A stretch of 64,000 nt of DNA, taken from the NCBI GenBank assembly GCA_019914945.1, contig CM034104.1, positions 7,442,501-7,506,500 of the forward strand, read 5' to 3'. Of the stretch, positions 42,868 through 54,398 are shown one piece after another (positions within the stretch are counted from its first letter, which is position 1; each line of letters begins with the position of its first letter). Made by a program: the position numbers and the translations under genes. The notes beneath the pieces were generated by a model. The model saw only the letters and a program-made list of their open reading frames with translations. It was not told the origin of the DNA and ran no database searches. The stretch is from Typha latifolia. Lineage: Eukaryota > Streptophyta > Magnoliopsida > Poales > Typhaceae.

Positions 42868-43547
42868 TGAAAAAAAATCTCTAGACACAAGTATGTATCT
42901 AAATACTAGGCAATGATATCACTCGTTCCCTTAAGTAAAAGTTCGTAGAATTATTAAGAACGAAAGCAGAGATGAACGCCAAGATTTTAACGTGGAAAAA
43001 CCCAAACGGGGAAAAACCACGGATCCAAACTCGGATCAAAAACCAATCACTAGAATAGTAGCAGTTACAAGACTGACTCACAAAACAACCCGTCGATCCA
43101 AACGACTTTGTTCCTCTCAGTCTTGATCGCTAGAACCCACGATTCACTGCTTCTTGTGATTGAAGTCCAATCTCAGTAGCCATCGAGATTGATCTTTCGT
43201 CTAGATAGCCCTTAAAATGAAAGATTAACTTTTGTAGATGAGTGGAACCTTGTTAGTTGAAGAACCGATGTAGCCTCAAGAAGTCTCCTTCAATAATGCT
43301 TCTTCAACCCCCTAGAGATAGGGTTTCACAATCCTTATATATGATCTCCAAGATAGAGCCAAATCTTGTGAACGCAGATTTCGCGTTCGAACGCGTTTGT
43401 GAACGTGGTGTGAACTCGACGGCTTTTCTCCAATAATTTTGCAATTCTTCAAACCAGAGATATTCTAGACTTGTGTAAAGCTCATATACATAAAAAAATA
43501 TACTTAGAATATTTTGTACACAATTGCCAACAAATAAAAACCTAACA
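42868..43547 (-). mobile_element. Copia B 5' LTR, array deleted
   Basis: 680 bases against 1,028 in the 3' LTR. The difference is a deletion at about 43366 that leaves only one palindrome (43383-43394) and a GTGAACG half-site between the U3 start and the TATATAAGG box (43333-43342). If the array is an enhancer, this copy is crippled. Confidence 0.85.
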
Positions 43548-43552
43548 AGCTA

Positions 43553-44247
43553 AAAACAAAAATAAATGCAAAGGGCTACGATCACTAATCAAAGAGAAGG
43601 ATTGAGTGCTCGGATGTGTCCGGCGGCTCATTGATGATGAGTGCCCTCCTTCAAACAGAGATAAGAAAGATTACAAAAAAATAGAGGAAAAGAATAACAC
43701 AATTGACTACGAAGAGAGGAGGAGATATATATAAGAAAATTTGGGGATTAAGCAACGACCTAATCCAAAATCTTGTTGGAGATTTCATATCAAATTCTAT
43801 TGGAATAGAGGTGTGCGAGGTGGCGAAGAAGAAGGCACTGTAGCGCATGTCCTCGGCACTTGCGTCTCAACTTCTTTTGTTTTTAGGATGTTATAGTAAG
43901 GGTTGGGCCAAGATGCAAGGCCTAAAAGTAATCTGGATTAGCTGAAGGTTGTTCTCGAGTTAAGCTTTGGTGCGTCTCTAGCAAGGAGTGGGTTAAGCTA
44001 TAAGTGAAAAGGCCCGAGAGAGATCAGACTAGGCCTTGAACTAGTTGTGTTGGTGGGACAAGGTCGAATGCCGCTACGAACCTTCAGGTCTATTCAGGAA
44101 ATGTGGGAAAACTGATCGGGTGGGGCCTATGTTGGCTAATTGAGACTTTGTCACATTCCATGTGCATCTAGAAGGGTTAGGTGGTCGACCAGGATAAGAA
44201 AAGCCCTAAGAAGGGCTGGACTAAGGATTGGCCAAAGGGAGACCTAG
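43553..44247. other. Unassigned stretch right of Copia B
   Basis: Continuation of 35131-35407. It contains a possible degraded element 3' end near 44150-44247, but no reading frame or motif I can name. Confidence 0.35.
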
Positions 44248-44972
44248 TGTGATCTGAGTCTGATCGGGTCACCTCACGATAGAGACATTGGGTTTGCTAG
44301 ATCAAGGCATTTATCTTAGCTTAGTCCTTTTCTATTTTGCCTACAATTTTGTTGAGTTTTAGACTTAAGTACCTACTAATTATGTACTCAAGTTGTTAAA
44401 ATGATTACTTGGCCTGGACAAATTGATTAATTATTTTAATCAAGACATTTGATCTAGTATGAGTATGAGTATACTTGGTCTAGCAGTCAAGTTTCTTGAT
44501 GTAACAAAAATCCAAGTTTGATTTGGTTTAGGGTTAGCCACTATATATATGAAGTTTATCGTATCAAATATTAGGGTTATCATTATTGCCTCCTCCCTTT
44601 ATTTTGTCCTCCTCCCTTTATTTTGTCCTCCTCTTTCTCCACATTCTTCAAGCCAAACCAATGCCCTATCCTCTAAAGGCTGATGCTTCTCCTCCCTTTG
44701 ATTACCGATTACTCTAGTCCCATAGCCAAACCAATGCCAAACCAAAGTCAACCCACTTCTCCCTCCTCTTCCTTTCTAAAGTATCGATATGCTTATTCAT
44801 CACCATCATCATCATGCTCGGTGTCTCCTTCACCATCATCATCAAGCCCAGAATCTCCATCACCATCATCAAGCCACACCACTATTGCTGCCACTCAAAC
44901 TGCAACTCCACCGTTATTTAACATCAATCATAGTCAAAAATCATGACTACAACTAGATCAATGGCGGCATGG
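44248..44972 (+). mobile_element. H-type Gypsy LTR fragment
   Basis: It starts TGTGATCTGAGTCTGATCGG, like the Gypsy H LTR at 51498 (TGATGTGATCTGGGTCTGATC). A TATATATATG box lies near 44541, then a pyrimidine-rich leader with CATCAT repeats (44790-44880). It is cut at 44973 by a TGTAACAACCC LTR. A 87-codon Ser/Pro frame at 44683 is leader repeat, not a gene. Confidence 0.6.
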
Positions 44973-45387
44973 TGTAACAACCCAGCCCTAAAAGTAAAAA
45001 ATAAGATAAATAAAAATAAAAATAAAAAATAAACAATTCATGGCACGATGTGGCAGACCTAGTGCCATAGAGGGAGGGACACGAGGGTGCCACTCGCCCT
45101 ACCCACTAGTTCAGCCAATCAAGCTTAGCAAACTAGTCACAATGGACCCATTACAGTTTCAGTTACGACGTCCCCCGCCACCTCTCTCTCCCTCTCTAAA
45201 TATCTCTCTAAATCTCTATTTGTCTCACTCTCTCATTTTCCTCCACCTCTTCCTCCCCCTCAAACTCTCTTTACTGTCGATGGTAACATCGCCTTCAACC
45301 ACCCTAAACGGCTGCTAGAAAGCGACGTTGGTGATCCTCCTCTCCCTTCTTCCCCTTTCTATTCTCTTTCTTCACCTCTTCTTCTTT
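44973..45387 (+). mobile_element. N5: 5' end of a long LTR
   Basis: TGTAACAACCCAGCCC followed by an A-rich run, GGCACGATGTGGC and a CT-rich block, as in N1-N3. It is interrupted at about 45388. Confidence 0.7.
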
Positions 45388-45992
45388 GATACAAATCAAA
45401 TCTGGTTTGATTTGTTTGTGAGAAAATTATAATATTTTTATGGATCGTAGTCTCACGACTTAGGCTTCTTTTGGCTTTTGTTTGATATGATTCTAAGGTC
45501 GGAATGAAAAGTTCAAACTAAAACAATATAGAAAGGTCAAAATTGGATAGATTTATATTTATCAAATGTTGCGGTGGTTGTCGGAGGGTGGTATACGACC
45601 AAGATAGTGAGAGATAGCCATAAGGTAGGGTGGCTTGTAAAGAAAGATAGTGACTAGGGTTTATAAAGCTTGAAAGAGTTGTAGGGTTAAGATCTACTCC
45701 TAGGAAAATAAAGATAATATAATAGCTACAATAAAACAGTAAATGCAATAAAACAATAAAGACAAGCTCCTATTTATAGTAGTAGAATTATAGCGGGTCA
45801 AATCCTATTTTCCCTGTTGAGCTTACATCCACTTTATTTGAAATTATAATCAATAAATATATTCAACTAACTAACTCGACTCGACTCGACTGATTCACAA
45901 TGATCAAATTGTATGAATCCATCAAGACTTTCGACACCTTGTTTATAAGGTGACTAGTCCTTCACATCCTTGTACTTGTATAGTCAATCATG

Positions 45993-46640
45993 CTAATCAG
46001 TGGACTCAGGCTCATCCTCTTTAAGACCGTTGAAGAATATGATGTTGGTTGGCTGACTCTTGCATTTATAACCAGGGGTAAAACAATCATCACAATAAAA
46101 GCACAAGTATTTCTTTCTACGCTCCTCCAAGTCATTGGGTTTAGAAGGAGTCCGCTTAAGTGGGTCTTGGGTGTGAGTTACCTTCGTTCTTTCCTCTTTA
46201 TAAAGCCGGTTCAACTAACTCAACTTTAACTCCATCAGTATAACTAGGGAGAAGGTCTCATCAGAATTAGTGGACCTCAACTTGAATGTCAGGTGTGAGC
46301 CCACTAATGAAGGTACTTTTTAGGGCTGAGTCTAATCAATTGGTGATCCGGTTGCAGATTTATTTGAACTCCTCCTAGTAAGCTTGAACTATTGTTAGCT
46401 GAGTTAACTTAGTCAACATAGCCTAAAAGTCCTTGTACTGTGTCAGATAGAATCGAGCATAGATCCTATCAGTGAGGTCCTACCAAGTGGATATAGCTAG
46501 CACCCCCAGCTCCACTATAGTGGAGCTGACTTGTACCACCTAATCATCATGCCCTCTAAGTGAAATGATGTGAGCTAGACCTACTTTGCTAGATAGGTCC
46601 AATCTAACGGGTCTCCTCTAGAAAATTTTAAAAAATCAAG
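45993..46640 (-). pseudogene. Gypsy J gag remnant with zinc knuckle
   Basis: Frame 46214-45993 has PSKPNDLEERRKKYLCF and CFYCDDCFTPGYKC, the same type of knuckle as the other Gypsy gags but divergent. Upstream, in broken frames, STFISGLTPDIQVEV can be read near 46290-46330, the conserved gag helix segment. It is well beyond repair by one or two changes. Confidence 0.7.
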
Positions 46641-47394
46641 CTTGGCGGTTTGAGCTTGTATTTTATAGTGTAGTCCCTCATGGCGAGCTAATCAAGAGCC
46701 CACGGGTCTAGCTCATGTTGAGCTGGCACTGCATGCAAATCTGACTCACTCAATTGATGCGGGCCCACCGCATCATTCCACCAGTCAAGCTCAGGCTTGT
46801 GCTTGGCCTCAAGGTCAAGCTCAAAGGTCCCAAACTGATTCACATAAGATGGTCGAATCAGTTCAAAAAAATACAGCCTGCCTTAGGATTCATGCACTTA
46901 ATCTCATCCATGCAAATACCTTGACCACAGGGCTGTATCTGGATTTAGCCTAAGGGCGCTGCCACAGGTTGCATTGGCGGCTGTAGTTGGGTTCGGTCGT
47001 GGATCACTACTAGCTGACCTCCAACTGTTCCTCGCGGTGGTGGAATGTTGACTTGCGGTGCTAGAAGGAGATCATTCTCCATAGGCTAGGCTAGCTGCCT
47101 AGGCACCATAGCATACCTCCAGGGGTCCCCACGGGCCCTAGTGGATGCAGCTGGTACCCATAACCCCACTCTAGAGGAGCTGTGGCGATGGAACATATAG
47201 TGGGTGGTGCTTTCTGAGGTAAGGCTCGATGAGGGCTATATCACAAAAAGGCATTGCGCCTGACACTTGTTGGCATCTACAGGTCCCACCGTGGGCTTGT
47301 CGTCGGCTAGTGGAAGCAGACCATGGCCGCTGATGGTAATTGGAACATTGTCCCTGAGGCTACAAAGCTTGGGTTTGTTGTAGTGGAGAGGCCA
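46641..47394. other. Gypsy J gag upstream region, decayed
   Basis: Probably the rest of gag and 5' leader on the minus strand. No usable frame. Confidence 0.35.
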
Positions 47395-47745
47395 TGATCT
47401 ATTCATAAGAAAATTTTGATGTTTTTATGGGTGGTAGCTTCATGAGTTAGGATTCTTTTGGCCCTCTTTTGATGTGATCTTGAGTGAGGGTGAAAAGTTA
47501 AATTTGAAATAGCGAATGAAGGTCAAAATAGGACATATTTGTAATTAACTAAGATTGCAGTAGTTACTAGAGGGTGACGGATGGCCAAGGGTGGTAGGGA
47601 CACGATCATTAGGTAGGGTGGCTCATAGAGGAAATCGGTGGCTAGGGTTTGCAAGCTTGGAAGGGTTGTAGGGTTAAGATCTTCTCTTAAGAAAATAAAG
47701 ACGATCTAATTAACGGCTGCAATAATATGGTAAAGTATGATAGAA

Positions 47746-49362
47746 AATAGTTAAAACTAATATTCATTCCACGTCCTAAAATAACACATGATCTCTTTTG
47801 TTTTTTATCAATTGATAGTAAATCACCTTTCATTCTGCGAAACGGCTACCTAATTGTCTGTGATCAATTAATTAAGACCTCAAGCATGAGCCATAATATA
47901 TTACTATAATAATATCATTCACCCCTAACGCTAGCTAGGGAGGTGTTGAGTACTTTCGAGATGTAGTAGTCACCTCCTTTATAATCATGCATGTGTGCAA
48001 GTGGCATGGTATTATACAACACAGCAAGTATAATGGATTACACATCATTATTATATATTATGTGCCAACACACATGAACATGCCCAATAAATATGCATAG
48101 AAATCATAATATGTGAAAATATTATCGAATAGCAAAATAAAGCTAACTTGCATGACGTGCAATAATAACAATAAGAAAAATGCATGCACATGCATGGATG
48201 AATTTGATAATATCATAAGGTAAGTTATTTTATTTTCTACACTACTTATAGAAGTTTCACTTGCCTAACAATGCTTTTCTAATACTTGTTGCAACTGCAC
48301 TATGGGATTATCCTCTTAGGGTACAAAGTCCACCTTGATAAGGAATGCAATAAAAAAATATAAGCACAAATACCTCCCACTGATTAATCAAATAATTCTA
48401 TTGACATCCGCTATAGGTTTAGGTAAATACATTTAAGAATTCTCATATTCATTAGTCAGGTAGGACTAGCTAAACTCTAATTAGAGCTAATTCCTATTAT
48501 TTAGGAGCAATTAGCAATGGCACTCAAAAGTCATAGTCTAATTCATTAAAAGTGATTTACAACAATTATTATAATTAGCAAGCAATCCTCAAAAATATTC
48601 ATTAAGGCTCGAGTTAACAATGATCATTAATTAAAAAGTCATAGTCTACCAGCCCTAGACCCAAATAAAGAAGAAAGCTCCATGGGTTGAGCTACACCCT
48701 AACCCACAACAACATGGGTTGGGCTACACCTAGCCCAAACCCAACATGGGCTAGGAAGATAGTAGCCTAACCTAACACACCACCAAACATGATATGGGCT
48801 AGGCTAACAGCAACTTAACCTGATACAAACCTCCACTTAGGCTGGGTCGCAGCCCACCCAAGCAGCCTCAGGCTGGACCACAGGCAATCAAGGTAAGGCT
48901 CGGCCCACCTAAGTAGCCTCGGACTAGGACGCAGCCTACCAAGGCAAAGCTCCGCCCACCCCAACTAAGCTCGAGTTGGGTCACAACCCACTAAGGTAGG
49001 GCTCAGCCCACCCTAACCAACCTCCCCCCTCCTAAACCTAGCCTAGCCGAGGAAGAGAAGGAAAGGGGCTATCGGCGAGCATCGCCACTGACAATCAGGT
49101 TGGCACGCCAGCCCGCACCTCGTCCGGCCGAGGAAGGCACCCATGGTGCTGACTAGCCAGCGGAGGGGCCAACAACCACCCATACCACAACTAAATGCCC
49201 CAACAACAGGGAAGGGAAGCTGTCGGTGATCCCAACCACAAACAGTCTTGATAGACCCCATTGGCACCCTTTTGTCGGCTAGTAGAAGCTAGCCGATAGG
49301 GCCTAGTCACCAGAGGCAGTCAATGGCGAGAACCATTGTCGGCCAAGGTGAGGGGCTGCTTG
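47746..49362 (-). mobile_element. Possible minus-strand long LTR fragment (N6)
   Basis: AT-rich to 48650, then rich in GGGCT/AGCCC words, then GC-rich to 49362. This mirrors the AT-rich, hairpin and GC-rich order of the N-type LTR read in reverse. It has no TGTAACAACCC end and stops at the sudden start of Gypsy H RT at 49363. I see no gene. Assignment is tentative. Confidence 0.35.
48840..49020. repeat. About 51-bp degenerate tandem repeat
   Basis: Three to four copies of a unit with AGCCTC-GG-CTAGGAC-CAGCC-ACCAAGGTAAGGCTCGGCCCACC words. It may derive from the small GGGCTNAGCCC hairpin of N-type LTRs. Confidence 0.6.
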
Positions 49363-50060
49363 ATGGTATGTTTAGGTATTTTTTGACGATATTCTCATTT
49401 ATAGTTCATCAAGACAGGAGCAACTACACCACCTATGGGCAGTCATGGAACAAGCGCACGGGCTGAAGGTGAAGAAAAGCAAGTGCCTTTGGGGGCAGCC
49501 ATGAGTTGAGTACATACGACACTTCATCTCTTCTGTAGGTGTGGAGGCCAATACCGCAAAGGTGGCTAGCATGGTGTGCTGGCCACAACTGAAGATGCCC
49601 AAGGAGCTCTGAGGCTTCCTCGGCCTCACTGACTATTATCATCAATTCATCCAGGGCTACGAGAAGATTGCAGCCCCACTGACCGCCCTACTCTGTAAAG
49701 GCGGGTTTGAGTGGTACGACAATGTGGAACTCACATTTGAAGAACTCAAGCAAGCCATGACCGAGGTGCCTGTGTTAGCCATATCAAATTTCACCAAGAC
49801 CTTTGTTGTCAAGTGTGACGCATCTAGGTCAGGGATTAGTGCAATTTTGATGCAAGAAGGGCAACCCATAGCCAACATGAGCAAGGCCCTCTAGCAACGG
49901 TCGCACCAATTATCAATGTACGAGCGAGAGATGTTAACTGTGGTCCACGCTGTTAGCAAGTGGTGCCCATATCTGATCAGAAGGCAGTTCATAGTGCGCA
50001 CTGATCAAAGAAGTCTACTCTACTTGGGCAATAAAGGTGGCTCTCTAAGTTGTCGATGCA
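49363..50060 (+). pseudogene. Gypsy H reverse transcriptase C-terminal part and RNase H
   Basis: Coding similarity begins abruptly at the catalytic motif VFFDDILIYSS (near 49385), so the front of RT is missing. It continues [12 protein letters not shown], stop, GFLGLTDYYHQFIQGYEKIAAPLTALL, then RNase H with VKCDASRSGISAILMQEGQP and [17 protein letters not shown], and [10 protein letters not shown]. At least four stops occur. It is a third Gypsy family, distinct in sequence from C/F and D/E. Confidence 0.8.
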
Positions 50061-51497
50061 CTCTCATGCCAACCTGATGCTGCCGAGCTAGCCACCTTAT
50101 CGATTCCAACCCTCCCCATGTTGGACTGGATTAGGGCTACCATCTTAAAGGACCCAAGCCTAGTGGAAGTTGCAGCTCAGGTGACTCAAGACCCATCAAG
50201 TCAGATCGAGTACAGCACGAGAGACAGACTAGTGCTCAAGGGGGGATCGGATCCTAATCCCAACTAATGCATACTTGCTCTGCCTTGATTAGCCACTTCC
50301 ATGACTCACCCCTCGTGGGCCATGAGGGCATCTTTCGGACCCACAAGTGACTATGCCTCAATTGCAGGTGGATTGGCATGAAGAAAGACATGCACAACTA
50401 CATACGCACATATGAAGTCTACCAACGAGCCAAAGAAAATTCGACTCGACCAGCCGGCCTTCTCCAATCTCTTCCCGTGCCCAAGCAAATCTAGGAAGAT
50501 ATTTCAATGGACTTCATTGAAGGCCTACCGACCGTCTAAGGGCAATCGGTTATCATGGTGGTGATCGACTGCCTCTCCAAGTATGCGCACTTCTCGCGGA
50601 GCTCTTTGTTCGTGACGTGGCTAAACTTCACGGAATACCACAATCTATTATGTCCGACCAAGATCCAGTATTCACTAGTAAGTTCTAGCAAGAATTTTTT
50701 CATCTTTAGGGCACGACATTTCAGATGAGCTCGGCATACTATCCAAAAACAGACGGGCAGACAGAGGTCTTGAACCGGTATTTGGAGCAATACCTAAGGT
50801 GCTACACCGGAGAGCAGCCAAGGCGGTGGCTCCACTTCTTACCATGGGTGGAGTGGGCCTACAACACTGCCCACCACTCAGCCAAAGACATCACAATTTT
50901 GAGATAGTTTATGGTAGGCCATCTCCTACCTTTGTCTCCTATGCATTGACTCGTCAGACGGAATGCACGAACATCGAGGAAACCCTTGTGGATAGGGATG
51001 CTTAGATTCGACAGCTGAAGACCAACTTGGCGGTTACACAGAACCGGATGAAGCGGATCTACAATCGGTGACACTAGGATCGGACATTCACAGTAGGAGA
51101 TTAGGTCTACATCAAACTCGAGCCCTATCACTAGACCTTGGTTCAACCCATCATGAACTAAAAGTTGGCACATAGGTACCTTGGGCCGTACCTTGATCTT
51201 CTAGATGACTCGCGGGTGCACCCAATATTCCATATTTTAGTTTTGGGAGCCCAAGTTGCAGCCAAGATAGCTGTTGCAGCCGACATACCCGATCCAACCA
51301 CACATGACCAAGAGCCCATGCCACTTCAATTCTAACCAAGAGAAGGATTCGGGTAAATAGAAGATTGATCACGCAAGTATAAGTGCAGTGGTCCAACAAA
51401 CCAACGAGAGATCTGACTTGGGAGTTTGAGTTTGAGTTGATGTAGTGCTTCACAAACTTCTCACCTAGAGGACAAGGTGGTTGGAAGCGTGGTGGAG
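50061..51497 (+). pseudogene. Gypsy H integrase and chromodomain remnant
   Basis: Plus-strand zinc-finger part (PLVGHEGIFRTHK, VYQRAKE near 50300-50440), ISMDFIEGLPTV with the first catalytic aspartate (near 50505), MSDQDPVFTS with the second (50650), and SSAYYPKTDGQTEVLNRYLE with the glutamate kept (50725-50790). Then HFLPWVEWAYNTAHHS. The tail near 51180-51240 (HPIFHILVLGAQV) is the end of the integrase C-terminal domain. Several stops and shifts. It ends at a PPT region GGTTGGAAGCGTGGTGG (51479-51495) before the LTR. Confidence 0.8.
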
Positions 51498-52150
51498 TGA
51501 TGTGATCTGGGTCTGATCGGATCAATTCACGGGGATATTGGGCACGATTGATCAAGTATATTTATCTTTTAATTATTTTATGATGTAAGCCTTTTAAGCA
51601 AGTCTAGTTTAGTCAAGTGAGCCATTAAGACAACCCGAAATAAATCATGACAGCCCTTAAGTCAAATTTAGTTTAAGTCAAGTAAGCATTTAAGGCAAGT
51701 CCAATTAAGTCATGTAAGCCTTTAATGCAAATTCTAATTTGAGTCGTGTCAGCCTTTAGGGCTAGTCCTAATAGGACTTGTTATACCCAACCTCTATATA
51801 TATAGAGGTTGGGCTCCTTGTTAAGCATCCAAGCATTGAGAAAGTATTCTAACATTGAGTTTATTTAGGAGTAAAAGTAAGATAACATAGGAGTAGAAGT
51901 AAATTAATCTCTCTTCATCACCGCCATCGCTGCCCATCATCTTCCTCACCATCGCCACCGCCATCATCCCTTCTTCCACCCTCTCTATCTACCATCATTC
52001 ACTCTAATCAAAGCCTACACTCCCTTATTGTAGATCATCTCTAGTCGATTTGTAACAGCACCACCGCCACCCTTTCACCACCATGCGTGGCCACCCTCTC
52101 GAGCCTACCGAGAGCCCTAACCAAGCTAGTATCCCCTGATGGTTAGACCT
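51498..52150 (+). mobile_element. Gypsy H 3' LTR (right limit approximate)
   Basis: It starts TGATGTGATCTGGGTCTGATC after the PPT. A perfect 28-base palindrome centred on TATATATA lies at 51786-51813, then a transcript-like leader with CCACC/CATC repeats. No clear PBS marks the end. Confidence 0.65.
51786..51813. promoter_or_regulatory. Palindromic TATA element in Gypsy H LTR
   Basis: The left arm CCCAACCTCTATATA and its exact reverse complement meet at the centre, 28 bases in all, with the TATA box in the middle. It sits where the promoter of the LTR is expected. Confidence 0.6.
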
Positions 52151-52813
52151 TCCAAGTGGACCATTACAAAATTCTACAATCGCAAACCACCCCAATGAGA
52201 TGGAGGCAAAGCCTTCATCACCACTGATCTCACTAACATGTCAAGCAAAAACGGAACCACTAGAGGTGACATGGCAGCCATGTTGCAAGTAATGATGCTT
52301 GACATCAGTGATGATATCCGTAACAACCTTGCGGATTGATCGGGAAGGCTTCCTAAGACACCACAAGGAAGCACCCTGTTGGCTACTAACGTCGCCCAAA
52401 GAGCTACTATTAGATCGAATCAAACTCAAGGTGTTATTGAGGTTGTTCTAGCCCAAGCAGTGACTCTCCTACCTCCACAACCTCTCGAATATGAGGAAGA
52501 TCTAGAGAGGACTAGGGAACCATATCATAAAAGCCCAATCTTGCCCATGCCTGCATCGAGAAGAGCTGAGGTACTGACAAACTATTATTGGCCTTCAGCG
52601 ATTCCACATTTCATGAAGGATTATTCATGGGCAGATCTTGACGAACCAGTGCCTCATTGCCCTCAACAAAGGGCTGCTGGTGATGAGTACAAATGACATA
52701 GAGCATATCCTCAAGAGGAAGAACATGGAATAGGGATCCAAGGAGGAATTGTACGACTAAATTTTTTTTAAATTAAATAGGGTAGATCTGCTTGAGGTTC
52801 CAAAGATCCTCTT
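52151..52813 (+). other. Unassigned interval with a 105-codon frame
   Basis: A plus-strand frame at 52379-52696 encodes a hydrophilic protein (PLEYEEDLERTREPYHKSP, then SAIPHFMKDYSWADLDEPV). I do not recognise it. It lies after the Gypsy H LTR where gag would be if that LTR were a 5' LTR, so it might be a gag fragment, but no gag motif is present. Confidence 0.3.
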
Positions 52814-53127
52814 TGTAACAACCCAATTGTCAAAAAAATTAATTAAATTTTTGGCACGACGTGGCCGGCTACACTATGGCTGGCCTCGTACCATATGCTG
52901 GCAGCTCGCATAGAGGAGTGCCACGTGCCCGATTGCCACTGTTGCGCCAACCGCCTACAACCCAGATGCACACAACAAGCCCCATTGCTTATTTTTCTCT
53001 CTCTTTTTAAATCTCTCTCGATCTCTCTCGATCTCTCAAACTATTTTTCCCCTCTCCCCATTGGCTTGCCACTTTATCGTCGTCGCCACCACCAAGGTGA
53101 GCCTCCTTCTCTCTCTTTTCTATTCTC

Positions 53128-53170
<43 letters not shown>

Positions 53171-53362
53171 TCTTTCTCCCTTTCTCTTTCTTGCGCTTGG
53201 GCTTGAGCTCATCGGAGTTGAGCCGTTCGTTGGCCAGCAGCGGCCAGTACCCCCCCTACCGGCTCGGGTACGCACCCTCCTCCCTTTGTTCTTCTTCTCC
53301 TTTCCTTTCTACTTTTCCTCTCATTTCTTCTTCCTCATCTTCTCTCCTTCCTTCCCTCTTCA

Positions 53363-53403
<41 letters not shown>

Positions 53404-53432
53404 ATCTCTCTCTCTCTCTATGTTGCTATCTA

Positions 53433-53457
53433 TAGTGCTGGGCCAAGCCCAGCACTA
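53433..53457. other. Perfect hairpin in N3 LTR
   Basis: TAGTGCTGGGC, loop CAA, and the exact complement GCCCAGCACTA: an 11-base-pair stem. Similar but imperfect hairpins occur at about 57646-57668 (N2) and 9493 (N1), always between the CT-rich and AT-rich parts. Confidence 0.65.
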
Positions 53458-53748
53458 AAGTAATGACAGTGTTGAGCTTAGTTCAGCATTGTATTAGAGA
53501 GAGTTTCTCTCCTTTTTTTCTTTTATTTATTTTATTTACATTAAATCTAAGTAAAGAGTTAGTTAGTTTAAGGATATATATATATACACTCACTAATATA
53601 ATTATTAGCTAAGCTAAGTAGAGCAAATATAATTAATTGTAATTATAAGTATTTTGGTATTTATAGCTTAATTATCATTATTAGATTAATATATTTAATT
53701 TTATTAAAAATAATAAATTATATAAGTTTTTATTAATTTTCATGTATA

Positions 53749-53750
<2 letters not shown>

Positions 53751-53810
<60 letters not shown>
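53751..53810. repeat. (TA)30 microsatellite
   Basis: About 60 bases of uninterrupted TA in the AT-rich part of N3. Confidence 0.95.
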
Positions 53811-53814
<4 letters not shown>

Positions 53815-54398
53815 AGCATTTCTAGCACCTTATTGTTATATATATTATTTTCTATAAAAGAAAATGTTGAGGTCTGATAATTAGTTTTATATTAATGGAT
53901 AAAGATTATTATATGTAATTGTAAACTAATTGAATGGTAATTAGATATAGTATATAATTTTATTTTTAATTATACTATTGTATATTTGATCCTTTTATGT
54001 GTTATATAAAAGGAGATTAATATTATTGTATGCCTAATATATAATAAGAAAGTAGAGTCTCCAGTAAATGAATATAATTTATAGTGACAACATGTTAAGG
54101 CTATCATTATAATGTAAACCTTATTAATTAATAATGTCTAATAAATAATTATATGTTACACGAACAGATTCTAATTGGATAAATGATTAAATTCATACTA
54201 CTTAAATATTTTTAGATTCCAAACTCCTTATGTGAGACCTAGTAGACCGTGTTAGCGATAAGTCGACACTTAGCTGACAGATGTGAAATCTATGGTTTGT
54301 GTCTTCTAAACTGACTGTGAGTAGTCTTACCTCTTACAGAGCTTTCCCATATTATGATATATTATACTTATATGTATACACAATCTACTTTGGCTTCC

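Larger units (their letters stand above)
35413..43547 (-). mobile_element. Copia B: near-complete Sirevirus-like element with a third gene
   Basis: 8,135 bases flanked by the TSD AGCTA (35408-35412, 43548-43552). The minus-strand order is 5' LTR (42868-43547), PBS, gag, integrase, RT, RNase H, a 1 kb spacer, an internal promoter and leader intron, a 331-codon third gene (37869-36874), repeated PPTs and 3' LTR (35413-36440). Gag-pol is broken. The third gene is open throughout. RT motifs and multiple PPTs point to the Sirevirus branch of Copia, in which some members carry an extra gene at this position. Confidence 0.9.
45388..47745 (-). mobile_element. Gypsy J: short gag-only element
   Basis: Two related blocks, about 45395-45745 and 47395-47745, run in the same orientation (shared blocks such as GAAAATAAAGA, GGTAGGGTGGCT, AGGGTTGTAGGGTTAAGATC) and are taken as LTRs. 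Between them, on the minus strand, are only a gag and a possible pol end. It would therefore be non-autonomous. No tRNA-Met PBS is seen beside the right LTR; the adjacent minus-strand bases TGGCCTCTCCACTAC could be a PBS for another tRNA. Boundaries are approximate. Confidence 0.55.
52814..54398 (+). mobile_element. N3 long LTR, left part
   Basis: TGTAACAACCC start, GGCACGACGTGGCCGG block, CT microsatellites (52990-53420), a perfect hairpin (53433-53457), an AT-rich tract with (TA)30, and the CCAAACTCCTTATGTGAGACC block near 54220. It is interrupted at 54398 by Gypsy F; the right part resumes at 62541. Confidence 0.85.

Noticed and set aside
44683..44946. Ser/Pro-rich 87-codon frame
   Set aside because: CATCAT repeat in an LTR leader; same region in relatives is non-coding.
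49043..49267. 74-codon frame in the GC-rich stretch
   Set aside because: No recognisable domain and likely part of a long LTR head.
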